Of a DNA stretch of 6,248 nt, positions 1-6,160 are shown one piece after another. This DNA is from Clostridia bacterium. GTDB lineage: Bacteria > Bacillota_E > SLMV01 > PUMD01. The stretch is from contig SKXF01000352.1 in assembly GCA_007128555.1 (NCBI GenBank), positions 1 to 6,248 of the forward strand, given 5' to 3'. How positions within the stretch are numbered: the stretch's first letter is position 1; each line of letters opens with the position of its first letter. Below the pieces are notes generated by a model. It saw only the letters and a program-made list of their open reading frames with translations, had not been told where the DNA came from and searched no databases. A program made the position numbers and the translations under genes.

Positions 1-774
1 GATGAGCGCCACCGGTAGGTTGTCGCAAATGGATGTGGTCACCACGGCATGGGCCCGTGCCAGGTGCTGATGGTAGATGTCCTTCGATGGACACGCCACG
101 AATCGGATTCCGCTGCTTTCGCCGATCTGGTGGAGTCGGTTCACCCAGGGGCAGCTGCCCGTGATTTTCCCGTTGAAGGGAGCGTATAGATGCCACACTT
201 CGTAGCCCAGGGCGATGAGCTGCGTTGCCAGTTGGATTTCGATCAGGGGCAATCGTTCACAGGAGAGGCGCTGGTTGAACACAACGAGATTCCTCTGTTT
301 CGGTAGATCCCTGTACGAACGATACACGTCGAAATCCACGGGGAATCCGGTTCGGGTGAAACGCTTGGCATGTTCAGGATAGCACCTGCTGGCATTTGCA
401 TAAGACCAGTCCGAACTCAGAAACAGTTTGTCGTAGTATCCCAATCGCTCGGATTCATTGAGATCGACGCCCTGCAGTGTTGCCGGTTCGAAGGGGAAAC
501 TGTTCAATCCATGTATGTGCCCGAACTTCTTCCCGGGTCGCAGCTCAACCAATTCGATGGCCGGATTTTGCGCCATAGAAAAGAGCCAGGTATCATCGTC
601 GGAGCTGTCGATCTCCTGGATCGTCATCAGGGTTTCACGGATCGTGTCCGAGGCGTAGTCGGTGGTTATTCGAGTATACTCGACGTGATGTTTATCCATC
701 TCCAGGCAGACGGAGCGATTGTAGTACTTGTGCCAGTGGCCCTCCCAATCGGGATAGGTCACAAAATATAGCAT
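1..774 (-). CDS. GT-B-like glycosyltransferase, third tandem paralog (3' end cut by window edge)
   Basis: The frame is open from an ATG at 774 to the window edge, giving 258 residues with no stop; the C-terminus lies outside. Translation starts MLYF like its two upstream neighbours. GGGAGGG at 781-787, 6 nt before the ATG, is a strong ribosome binding site and fixes the start. Motifs shared with the paralogs: DDTW (about 60-64), HIHGL (86-90), FPFEPA (93-98), YDKLF followed by SSDW (about 114-123), TGFPVD (142-147), VVFNQR (164-169) and LARAHAVVTTSICD (about 238-251). This order fits a GT-B glycosyltransferase, with an acceptor-side N-terminal half and a nucleotide-sugar-binding C-terminal half; the fold is inferred. 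One difference stands out: after NQR the paralogs have Lys (FALEKL, FALDKL) where this protein has Arg (LSCERL). The gene lies 23 nt after the second paralog and is surely co-transcribed. Donor and acceptor are unknown. The open frame is certain; the glycosyltransferase role is fairly likely. Confidence 0.82.
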   Translation of the reverse strand, partial: MLYFVTYPDWEGHWHKYYNRSVCLEMDKHHVEYTRITTDYASDTIRETLMTIQEIDSSDDDTWLFSMAQNPAIELVELRPGKKFGHIHGLNSFPFEPATLQGVDLNESERLGYYDKLFLSSDWSYANASRCYPEHAKRFTRTGFPVDFDVYRSYRDLPKQRNLVVFNQRLSCERLPLIEIQLATQLIALGYEVWHLYAPFNGKITGSCPWVNRLHQIGESSGIRFVACPSKDIYHQHLARAHAVVTTSICDNLPVALI

Positions 775-797
775 TGAGCGCCCTCCCGGAACCCTCG

Positions 798-1778
798 CTA
801 GTACTCCATCTCATCAAGAAAACGCCGGACTACAACGTCCTTATCGTACCGATGAATAGGGTGCTCTCTCACAGGCCCCTCGGTTGCTACGGCCACGATC
901 TCATCGATATCATAGGGGGAGTAAAGGTTGTCTTGATGAACGAACTCTGGAAAACACATGGAGTTCGGAGCGACGGGCCTGGCTCCGAAATATATGGCTT
1001 CGATCAATGACGACGGGAGCATGTCAGCAATGGATGTGGTGATCACGACAGATGCCCGTGCCAGGTTCTCGTGGTATTGCTCCTTGGTGGTATTGTACCT
1101 GAACTCGAGCCCTATGCGGTCGGCCACATCAAGGAGCGGACGCATGGATCTGCTCATTCCCGCCAGAACGGTCTCGTCGATACCGGACAGGTGCTGCACC
1201 GTCCATCCGGCGTCAATGAGACGTTGAACCACCTGGAGCTCAAGGATGTGCAGCTTCTCCAGGGCAAAACGTTGATTGAAGACGACGAGCCTGGGATCCT
1301 TGGGCACATCGCGGAACCCTGCGTAGACGGAGTAGTCGATGGGGAAACCGGTGACGGCGACCCGGTCTGCCAGGTGGGGGTAGGCTTTGCAGATGCATTC
1401 GCTGCACCAGTGGGAGTTGGCGAAGATCTTGTCGTACAGACTCAGACGTTTTGCCTCCTGGAGCCCGTGCTCCGCTTCCCAGAGGACAGCTGGCTCAAAG
1501 GGCATGGCAGTCAAACCCACGACCATGCCGATCTTGATGCCGGGCTTGTCGTGTATGAGCTCAATGATCGGGCTCTGGGCCCATCCGATGAACCATATAT
1601 CATCAGGACGGCTGTCAATGCCAAGGTAGTAGTCGATTGGCGCGTTGTGGCTCTGCCAATCAAAGGGAGGCAGCTCCTGAAAGGTCACCTGGCGCTTTTT
1701 GAGGCCTTCTTTGACGGCCCGGGTGAAATTTCCTGTCCAGTTTCCCGTGGAATCGTTGTAGCCCATGAAATAGAGCAT
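798..1778 (-). CDS. GT-B-like glycosyltransferase, second tandem paralog
   Basis: A 326-residue protein. The chosen start is ATG 1778, which overlaps the stop of the preceding paralog by one base (TGATG) and has GGGGG 7 nt upstream; the in-frame TTG one codon earlier is less likely. The C-terminal half carries VVFNQRFALEKLHILELQ (165-182), with a Lys where GT-B enzymes often contact the donor phosphates. It also has YHENLARASVVITTSIADML (235-254) and then EAIYFGARPVAPN (260-272), PEF (277-279) and NLYSPYD (284-290). The last group matches the EA-x-x-x-G and PE pattern of the GT-B donor site. The N-terminal half has DDIW (59-62), FEPAVL (94-99), YDKIFANSHW (115-124) and TGFPID (143-148). Unlike both paralogs it lacks the histidines before GL: it reads MVVGL where they have HAHGL or HIHGL. 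No signal peptide or membrane segment is seen, so it should be cytoplasmic. Substrates are unknown. The gene is certain and the general class likely. Confidence 0.87.
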   Translation of the reverse strand: MLYFMGYNDSTGNWTGNFTRAVKEGLKKRQVTFQELPPFDWQSHNAPIDYYLGIDSRPDDIWFIGWAQSPIIELIHDKPGIKIGMVVGLTAMPFEPAVLWEAEHGLQEAKRLSLYDKIFANSHWCSECICKAYPHLADRVAVTGFPIDYSVYAGFRDVPKDPRLVVFNQRFALEKLHILELQVVQRLIDAGWTVQHLSGIDETVLAGMSRSMRPLLDVADRIGLEFRYNTTKEQYHENLARASVVITTSIADMLPSSLIEAIYFGARPVAPNSMCFPEFVHQDNLYSPYDIDEIVAVATEGPVREHPIHRYDKDVVVRRFLDEMEY

Positions 1779-2749
1779 CAAGATACCCCCATGGTCTCAA
1801 GGTATGTGTCGACCACTTTTTCGGGCAAGAACTGTTCCCAGGTGACCTTGCAGCCCGGGGGATTGGCGACCCGCTCCATGATCGCGGCAATGTTATAGGG
1901 TGGATAGAGGTTGCCCGGTGGCAGGTATTCTGGGAAGGGTCCCCAGTCAGGGGCGATAGGGATCGCTCCCAGCGCTGCGGCTTCCAGGGTGCCCACCGAC
2001 AGGGTATCTGCCACGGGAGTGGTGATCAGGAGCTGGGCGCGGGCTAAGTTCTCGTAGTACTCAGTTTTCGTGTCGTTGATGACGAACTCCAGGCCGCGCA
2101 GTTTCCCCTGGCGAAACAGCGCTCGAGATTCCCTTTCACCCTGGAGGTGATCAAAGGATTTTCTCGGGCATAGGTGAATCACGTGATATCCTTCTGAAAT
2201 CAGCTTCTCAGCGAGGTGAACCTCAAGGATGTGCAGCTTATCCAGGGCGAAGCGCTGGTTGAACGCGATGAGGTTTCCTGTTTTTGGCACATGCAGGAAG
2301 TCGTGCAGTAACCCGGGATCGAAGGGGAATCCACTGGCCACGACGTCTGCCGACAGGCCGGGGTATCGCTTTACGACGAGACTCCTGGCCCAGTTTGTGT
2401 TCACGAAAACGGCATCATAGTGTGAGAAGGCCCTGGCCTCGTTGAGTGCGTACCCTTCGAGGACGGCTGGTTCGAACAAGGAGGCCTCCAGGCCGTGGGC
2501 GTGCGCATACTTCCTGCCGGGTTTGTGGGCGATGTATTCGATCTTGGGGTTGTGAGCGTAGGACAGAAGCCAGGTGTCATGGGGACGAGATCTGACCGTG
2601 CTGAGGGTCCGAGCGAGGGTGTAGGGTGAGCCATACAGGGCGATCTCCCGGTACGGGATGCGCCGTTTCTTGAACTCCGACCGCAGGGCGGCATTGTATG
2701 TGCCGAAGTAGTTGTTCTCGGTTTCGGGCTCTGTCAAGAAATAGAGCAT
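1778..2749 (-). CDS. GT-B-like glycosyltransferase, first tandem paralog
   Basis: A 323-residue protein. The frame is open up to an ATG at 2824, but that start would overlap the epimerase by 74 nt. The ATG at 2749 aligns the MLYF N-terminus with both paralogs, lies 1 nt after the epimerase stop and has GGGGGGAG 7 nt upstream, so it is preferred. Motifs in order: HDTW (57-60), HAHGLEASLFEPAVL (83-97), YDAVFVNTNW (111-120), SGFPFD (139-144), AFNQRFALDKLHILEV (162-177), YYENLARAQLLITTPVADTL (231-250), EAAALGAIPIAPD (256-268), FPEYL (272-276) and NLYPPYN (280-286). The last blocks resemble the donor-binding half of GT-B enzymes. From memory, the motif order is closest to queuosine-tRNA mannosyltransferases, which have NHRWEHDK, ADIVVST and EA-x-x-x-G-x-x-P-x-x-PN blocks. 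No signal peptide or membrane segment is seen. Its stop overlaps the next gene's start (TGATG), which suggests translational coupling. Sugar donor and acceptor are unknown. Confidence 0.87.
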   Translation of the reverse strand: MLYFLTEPETENNYFGTYNAALRSEFKKRRIPYREIALYGSPYTLARTLSTVRSRPHDTWLLSYAHNPKIEYIAHKPGRKYAHAHGLEASLFEPAVLEGYALNEARAFSHYDAVFVNTNWARSLVVKRYPGLSADVVASGFPFDPGLLHDFLHVPKTGNLIAFNQRFALDKLHILEVHLAEKLISEGYHVIHLCPRKSFDHLQGERESRALFRQGKLRGLEFVINDTKTEYYENLARAQLLITTPVADTLSVGTLEAAALGAIPIAPDWGPFPEYLPPGNLYPPYNIAAIMERVANPPGCKVTWEQFLPEKVVDTYLETMGVS

Positions 2750-2750
2750 T

Positions 2751-3704
2751 TCATGACTCCCCCCACGTGCGGAAGTGGCAGATAATCTCCCCCAACGCTT
2801 GATCCAGGGAGAACTGGGGCTCATATCCCAGGGTCCTCAGCCGGCTTATGTCGGGCATCCTGCGGAGTGTTTCCTCGAACTGTTCATCAAAGGCCTCGGT
2901 GTATTCAACGGTGTGTATGCAAGACGAGGAACCGGTGAGCTGGATGATGCGATCTGCGAGGGCCAAGATGGTCACTTCTTCTGTCCCGCCGATGTTGTAT
3001 GCGGTTCCGGTCTGGCCTTTTCTTAGTACCAGCTCAAGTCCGTCAAGAGCATCTTCGATGTAGGCAAACGTCCGAGTCTGTCGTCCTGTGCCGTACACGA
3101 TCAGGGGCTTCCCCCTGAGGGCCCTAGCAATGAAGGTGGGTACGACCATGCCCTGGGCACTGCGTTGATGTGGACCGATCACGTTGAAGAAACGACCGAT
3201 CTTGACTTGAGTTCCGAACTCGCGGTGATAGGCTGTAGCCAGGTGTTCTTCAACCAGTTTCCCAGCAGAGTAGGTCCAGCTGGGTTTATCGCTGCTCCCC
3301 AGGAGGCAGTCGGCTTCTTCAGTTACTGGAACATCCCGTATTTTGCCATAGACGGCCGACGATGACGCGACGAAGACCTTCGTGTTCGTGTCTGTGGCTG
3401 CCTGCAGTACGTTCTCTGTACCCCGGAAGCTCACCCTGAGCGTCGCGAGGGTCCGGTTCATTGCCTGCCTGACGCCAACAACTGCGGCCAGGTGAATGAT
3501 TCCATCGCAGTCGCGGGTGAGGTCAGAGACCAGGCCCGCGTCAAGTACGCTGCCCCTGATGATTCGGGCAGGTAGGATCGACCGATCATCGGCCTCGCCA
3601 GAAGAAAAATCGTCCAGGATCATGACGTCATGCCCGGCGTTCAGCAGCCGCTTCGTGAGGTGTATTCCAATGAACCCGGCTCCGCCCGTAATGAGATAAC
3701 GCAG
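2751..3704 (-). CDS. NAD-dependent NDP-sugar epimerase/dehydratase (extended SDR), probable CTG start
   Basis: A 317-residue extended short-chain dehydrogenase when begun at CTG 3704. The first in-frame ATG (3623) would drop 27 residues, including the essential NAD-binding motif GGAGFIG (residues 7-13). An in-frame TGA lies a few codons before the CTG, with no ATG, GTG or TTG between. GGGGGAG sits 5 nt before the CTG. Other marks are DD at 31-32 (end of beta-2, binding the adenosine ribose), HLAA at 71-74, the SSS stretch at 114-116, catalytic Tyr145 and Lys149 in YSAGK, FFNVIGP at 172-178, and YGTGRQTRTFAYIED at about 204-218. The C-terminal block with EAF, RRMPD and LGYEP is typical of bacterial epimerases annotated as UDP-glucose 4-epimerase-like or UDP-glucuronate decarboxylase-like. 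It should interconvert or modify a nucleotide sugar in the cytoplasm; the exact substrate cannot be read from sequence. It heads the leftward operon and lies 1 nt from the first glycosyltransferase-like gene. Confidence 0.9.
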   Translation of the reverse strand: MRYLITGGAGFIGIHLTKRLLNAGHDVMILDDFSSGEADDRSILPARIIRGSVLDAGLVSDLTRDCDGIIHLAAVVGVRQAMNRTLATLRVSFRGTENVLQAATDTNTKVFVASSSAVYGKIRDVPVTEEADCLLGSSDKPSWTYSAGKLVEEHLATAYHREFGTQVKIGRFFNVIGPHQRSAQGMVVPTFIARALRGKPLIVYGTGRQTRTFAYIEDALDGLELVLRKGQTGTAYNIGGTEEVTILALADRIIQLTGSSSCIHTVEYTEAFDEQFEETLRRMPDISRLRTLGYEPQFSLDQALGEIICHFRTWGES

Positions 3705-3709
3705 TGGAA

Positions 3710-3716
3710 CTCCCCC
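3710..3716 (-). promoter_or_regulatory. Ribosome binding site deciding the CTG start of the epimerase
   Basis: On the minus strand GGGGGAG is followed by the 5-nt spacer TTCCA and then CTG (3704-3702). The spacing and purine content are normal for a bacterial ribosome binding site, and the downstream codons give the expected RYLITGGAGFIG start of the family. No ordinary start codon lies between the upstream in-frame TGA and this CTG. The site therefore supports initiation at CTG and not at the internal ATG 3623. Confidence 0.7.
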
Positions 3717-3770
3717 TCTAGTTTTTCTTCATAGTATGAGTCTTCCATGAAGCGAGTGATGGCCTGACGA

Positions 3771-3800
3771 TGCACACCCGCCGATCATCACAACTATTAT
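3771..3800 (+). promoter_or_regulatory. Candidate sigma-70-type promoter for the dehydrogenase
   Basis: TGCACA at 3771-3776 matches 4 of 6 bases of the -35 consensus. TATTAT at 3795-3800 matches 5 of 6 bases of the -10 consensus, with an 18-bp spacer. Transcription would start near 3807, leaving a leader of about 36 nt that contains the ribosome binding site. It is the best match seen in the region by eye but is not strong. The sigma factors of this organism are unknown. Confidence 0.3.
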
Positions 3801-3827
3801 GGTGAAGAAACTTGGACCTGGTTCAAT

Positions 3828-3837
3828 GGAAGGAAGG
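3828..3837 (+). promoter_or_regulatory. Ribosome binding site deciding the dehydrogenase start
   Basis: GGAAGGAAGG ends 5 nt before ATG 3843. An in-frame GTG at 3837 overlaps this purine tract and would leave too little spacing, so the ATG two codons later is preferred as the start. Confidence 0.65.
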
Positions 3838-3842
3838 TGTAC

Positions 3843-5225
3843 ATGCTGCAGCATAAACTCACCTCAAGGACAGCTCGCATTGGAGTTGTGGGACTCGGAT
3901 ACGTCGGGCTGCCCCTGGCTTTGCTGTGCAACCGCAGGGGTTATGCGGTGACAGGCATTGAGAAGAACGAGGAAAAGGTTGAACAGTTGCGCAGGGGCGA
4001 GTCTTATGTCGTCAACATCGCCGACTCAGATGTCCGGACGTTTATGAAGAAGCCAGGCAACACGGTTACTTCGAACCTGGGAGCGTGCAGGGAGTGTGAT
4101 GTCGTCCTGGTCTGCACCCCGACGCCGTTGACAGACCGTGGACAGCCGGACTACTCCCATCTGTTTGGTGTGCTGGAAGGCATGAGCGAACGGATGCGGC
4201 GGCATCAACTGATTGTGATTGAAAGCACCGTTGGTCCCGGGACGACTGAGCTGGAGATTCTTCCCCGGCTGGAGGAGGGCCGTTCGCCTGTGGGCGAGGG
4301 TTTCTTCCTGGCCTACTCACCTGAGCGCGTCGATGCAGGAGATGCCCAGTTGAGTCTTGAGCATGTTCCGAAGCTGGTATCGGGTGTCACCGATGAGTGT
4401 TGTCGGTTGGCCAGGATCTTCTATGGCGGCCTGGGGATCTCCACGGTTGATACAAGTGCGCCGATTATTGCAGAGATGGCAAAACTGCTGGAAAATACCT
4501 ATCGAGACGTCAATATTGCTCTGATCAATGAAACGGCCCGAATATGTGGTGCCAACGGGATCGATATCTGGGAGGTCATTTCCGCTGCTTCCACGAAAGG
4601 ACATGGATTTCAACCCTTCTATCCGGGAGCTGGCGTGGGAGGGCACTGTATTCCCGTTGATAGTGTCTATTACTCAACCTGGGCCCGCAGCACCGGTCAT
4701 GCGGCCAGCCTTGCTGATCTGTCCCGTCAGATCAATGCTTCCATGCCGGAGTACGCGGCAGATCGCATAGAACAGGTCTTGCATCGGAAAGGGATCGATC
4801 CACGGCGGGCAAGGATTCTTTTCCTGGGTGTCACGTACAAAAAGGACGTCAATGATGCTCGCCAGTCACCGGCAGCTTCGGTGATCAGGATCCTGAGACG
4901 AAGGGGTACCAGGGTCGACTTCCATGATCCCTTCGTTCATCGGCTGACGCTTCTGGGGCAGACCGTCGAACGTGTCCCAGTCGATGGGATTGCACGATCC
5001 GATTACGACTGCGTTGTCCTGGCCGTGGCCCACAGCTGTTATGAACTAGGGCAAATCGTGCGTCTGGGCACCCTGATGGTGGATTTCACAGGCAGTTTTG
5101 CGAGGCGATCGGGGAACGACAATGCCTTTGATCTGTTCGATGCGTCATCCACCTGGGGGGACCGACGCCGCTCAGTTGACCAGGCCTGCGCCCGTTCGGA
5201 ATCTGTCGATTGCAATGAGAGTTGA
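3843..5225 (+). CDS. Nucleotide-sugar 6-dehydrogenase (WbpA/TviB-like, UDP-GlcNAc or UDP-Glc type)
   Basis: A 460-residue cytoplasmic enzyme of the UDP-glucose/GDP-mannose dehydrogenase family. Such enzymes oxidise the C6 hydroxyl of an NDP-hexose to a carboxylate using 2 NAD+. The N-terminal Rossmann motif GLGYVG is at 17-22, followed by CTPTPL (91-96), ESTVGPGTT (127-135) and YSPERVDAGD (158-167). The central helix EMAKLLENTYRDVNIALINE (211-230) carries Lys214 and Asn218. GVGGHCIPVD (264-273) holds the catalytic Cys269 and Asp273 at the family's usual spacing. The C-terminal domain begins about residue 324 with the conserved GVTYKKDVNDAR and SPA. The SPERVDAGD block and the GIDIWEVI and FQPFYPG region look more like the UDP-N-acetylhexosamine dehydrogenases WbpA and TviB than plain UDP-glucose dehydrogenase; this is a judgement by eye. 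All key residues are present. Residues from about 420 form a charged tail that looks longer than usual. The gene is transcribed away from the epimerase operon. Confidence 0.95.
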   Translation: MLQHKLTSRTARIGVVGLGYVGLPLALLCNRRGYAVTGIEKNEEKVEQLRRGESYVVNIADSDVRTFMKKPGNTVTSNLGACRECDVVLVCTPTPLTDRGQPDYSHLFGVLEGMSERMRRHQLIVIESTVGPGTTELEILPRLEEGRSPVGEGFFLAYSPERVDAGDAQLSLEHVPKLVSGVTDECCRLARIFYGGLGISTVDTSAPIIAEMAKLLENTYRDVNIALINETARICGANGIDIWEVISAASTKGHGFQPFYPGAGVGGHCIPVDSVYYSTWARSTGHAASLADLSRQINASMPEYAADRIEQVLHRKGIDPRRARILFLGVTYKKDVNDARQSPAASVIRILRRRGTRVDFHDPFVHRLTLLGQTVERVPVDGIARSDYDCVVLAVAHSCYELGQIVRLGTLMVDFTGSFARRSGNDNAFDLFDASSTWGDRRRSVDQACARSESVDCNES

Positions 5226-5299
5226 GCCGCCGACAAGTTCCATTGGCCGACGACTCGCCGCGTAATGACCCCTTGTCGTTGTGCTGTATCGGTCGGCGT

Positions 5300-6160
5300 T
5301 CATCCGCTTCGCTTGAGTTTGCCTGTCCGCATCGCGTACCGCTCACCCAGGGAGAACACATAGAGCCCCAGCGGGACCAACAAGAGGCCGAACAATAGCA
5401 GGATCCCGATGTCTCCCCTGAGCTCTGCGAAGGGGGCGCCCATCAACAGTGCCTCCCGGGCCGCTCGCAGGGTGTAGGTGGCAGGCGACAGGGTCGATAG
5501 AGGTCGCAGCCAGCCAGGCAGTGCATCGATGCTGTAGTAGACCCCTGAGACGAGCAGGATCATCCCCTGTACAATGTGAGTTGCCTGCTCCCCACGTTCA
5601 GGTGACATGAGGGGCAGTACCGCCGCCATGAGGCCGAGACCTATGAAGGAGAAGCTGGCTGCCGTGAGTACGAGCAGGGCGCCTCCCAGGTTTGCCCCGG
5701 CCAGTTCGAGGGAGAAGAATATACTGGCAGCGACCATGATCACAACAGTTCGGACAAGACCGTAGGCCATGGCAAAGAGACAGACGCCCCCAAGGTAACT
5801 GACTCGCCGAACCGGGGCCATGAAGGTGTATTCGATGGTGCCTTCCCAGCGCTCCCAGGACACAGACTGGCTCACCTCGCTGAACAATATGGACAGAAAT
5901 CCCCACAGGAGGGCACCCACTACCAGGTACAGGATGACCTCATCAGCTGAGGTTCCGAGGCTCCTGGCCGCCTGGTCAACTCCGATCAGACCGATGGTCA
6001 GCGTGTTGATCAGGGTGTAAAAGAGAAAGACAATTTCCCAGCTCAGGTAGCGGCGAATCAGGTTGAAGTTGCGCACCAGGATTCCCCAGGCGGCACCGAA
6101 CTCCATGCTGGTGCTTCCATGTGGGGGACGATAGGGTTCAGCTGCTTTCTCTTCGTTCAT
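5300..6160 (-). CDS. ABC-2 type exporter, membrane permease subunit
   Basis: A 286-residue integral membrane protein. Six hydrophobic segments can be read at about 43-60, 75-97, 122-148, 158-184, 196-215 and 250-271. The cytoplasmic N-terminus is preceded by a basic stretch (RNFNLIRR, 30-37). The loop after segment 2 contains SWERWEGTIEYTFMAPVRR (101-119), the family's typical coupling region. The block GMILLVSGVYYSIDALPGWL (199-218) and the following SPATY with REALLMG are typical of ABC2_membrane permeases. The start is ATG 6160, which forms an ATGA overlap with the ATPase stop and has GGAGGAGG about 10 nt upstream; an in-frame TTG at 6181 is less likely. The family exports drugs, lipids or glycans, and the substrate cannot be assigned. 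Neighbouring sugar genes make a glycan or glycolipid possible. However, the gene points toward the dehydrogenase and need not belong with it. Confidence 0.92.
   Translation of the reverse strand: MNEEKAAEPYRPPHGSTSMEFGAAWGILVRNFNLIRRYLSWEIVFLFYTLINTLTIGLIGVDQAARSLGTSADEVILYLVVGALLWGFLSILFSEVSQSVSWERWEGTIEYTFMAPVRRVSYLGGVCLFAMAYGLVRTVVIMVAASIFFSLELAGANLGGALLVLTAASFSFIGLGLMAAVLPLMSPERGEQATHIVQGMILLVSGVYYSIDALPGWLRPLSTLSPATYTLRAAREALLMGAPFAELRGDIGILLLFGLLLVPLGLYVFSLGERYAMRTGKLKRSG

Larger units (their letters stand above)
3705..3842. promoter_or_regulatory. Divergent intergenic region between epimerase operon and dehydrogenase
   Basis: This 138-bp stretch is the only gap from which both transcription units can be read outward, so it must hold the promoter of the dehydrogenase and most likely that of the leftward operon. 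It is visibly more A+T-rich than the flanking genes. It contains two short inverted repeats: CTTCAT (3727-3732) with ATGAAG (3747-3752), and GTGATG (3756-3761) with CATCAC (3786-3791). These could be operator half-sites, but six-base repeats are expected by chance at this length. No riboswitch or small RNA structure is recognised. The promoter role is inferred from gene layout. Confidence 0.6.

Noticed and set aside
370..771. Rightward open frame of 133 codons
   Set aside because: It is antisense to the third paralog, whose frame is supported by motifs shared with two neighbours and a strong ribosome binding site.
1071..1898. Long rightward open frame of 275 codons
   Set aside because: It lies antisense to the second paralog and the end of the first, has no family motif, and both underlying leftward genes are well supported by paralog conservation. 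It is a shadow of GC-rich coding sequence.
1..2749. Paralogs as a recent tandem repeat or assembly artefact
   Set aside because: The three proteins share motifs but differ at most positions and have distinct junctions, so they are diverged genes and not a duplicated read or a repeat-collapsed region.
2750..2824. Longer form of the first paralog starting at ATG 2824
   Set aside because: The extra 25 residues are antisense-free but overlap the epimerase C-terminus in another frame, have no counterpart in the paralogs, and the ATG at 2749 has a better placed ribosome binding site.
3731..3761. Leftward promoter with CATACT or TACTAT as -10
   Set aside because: The -10-like bases match only 4 of 6, and no recognisable -35 lies 16-18 bp upstream. 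A leftward promoter must exist near here, but this one cannot be supported by sequence alone.
5226..5299. Possible bidirectional terminator between the convergent genes
   Set aside because: CGACAAG (5231-5237) pairs with CTTGTCG (5272-5278), and GCCGAC (5229-5234) with GTCGGC (5292-5297). The loops are long, the two pairings use overlapping bases and no T-tract follows, so an intrinsic terminator is not supported.
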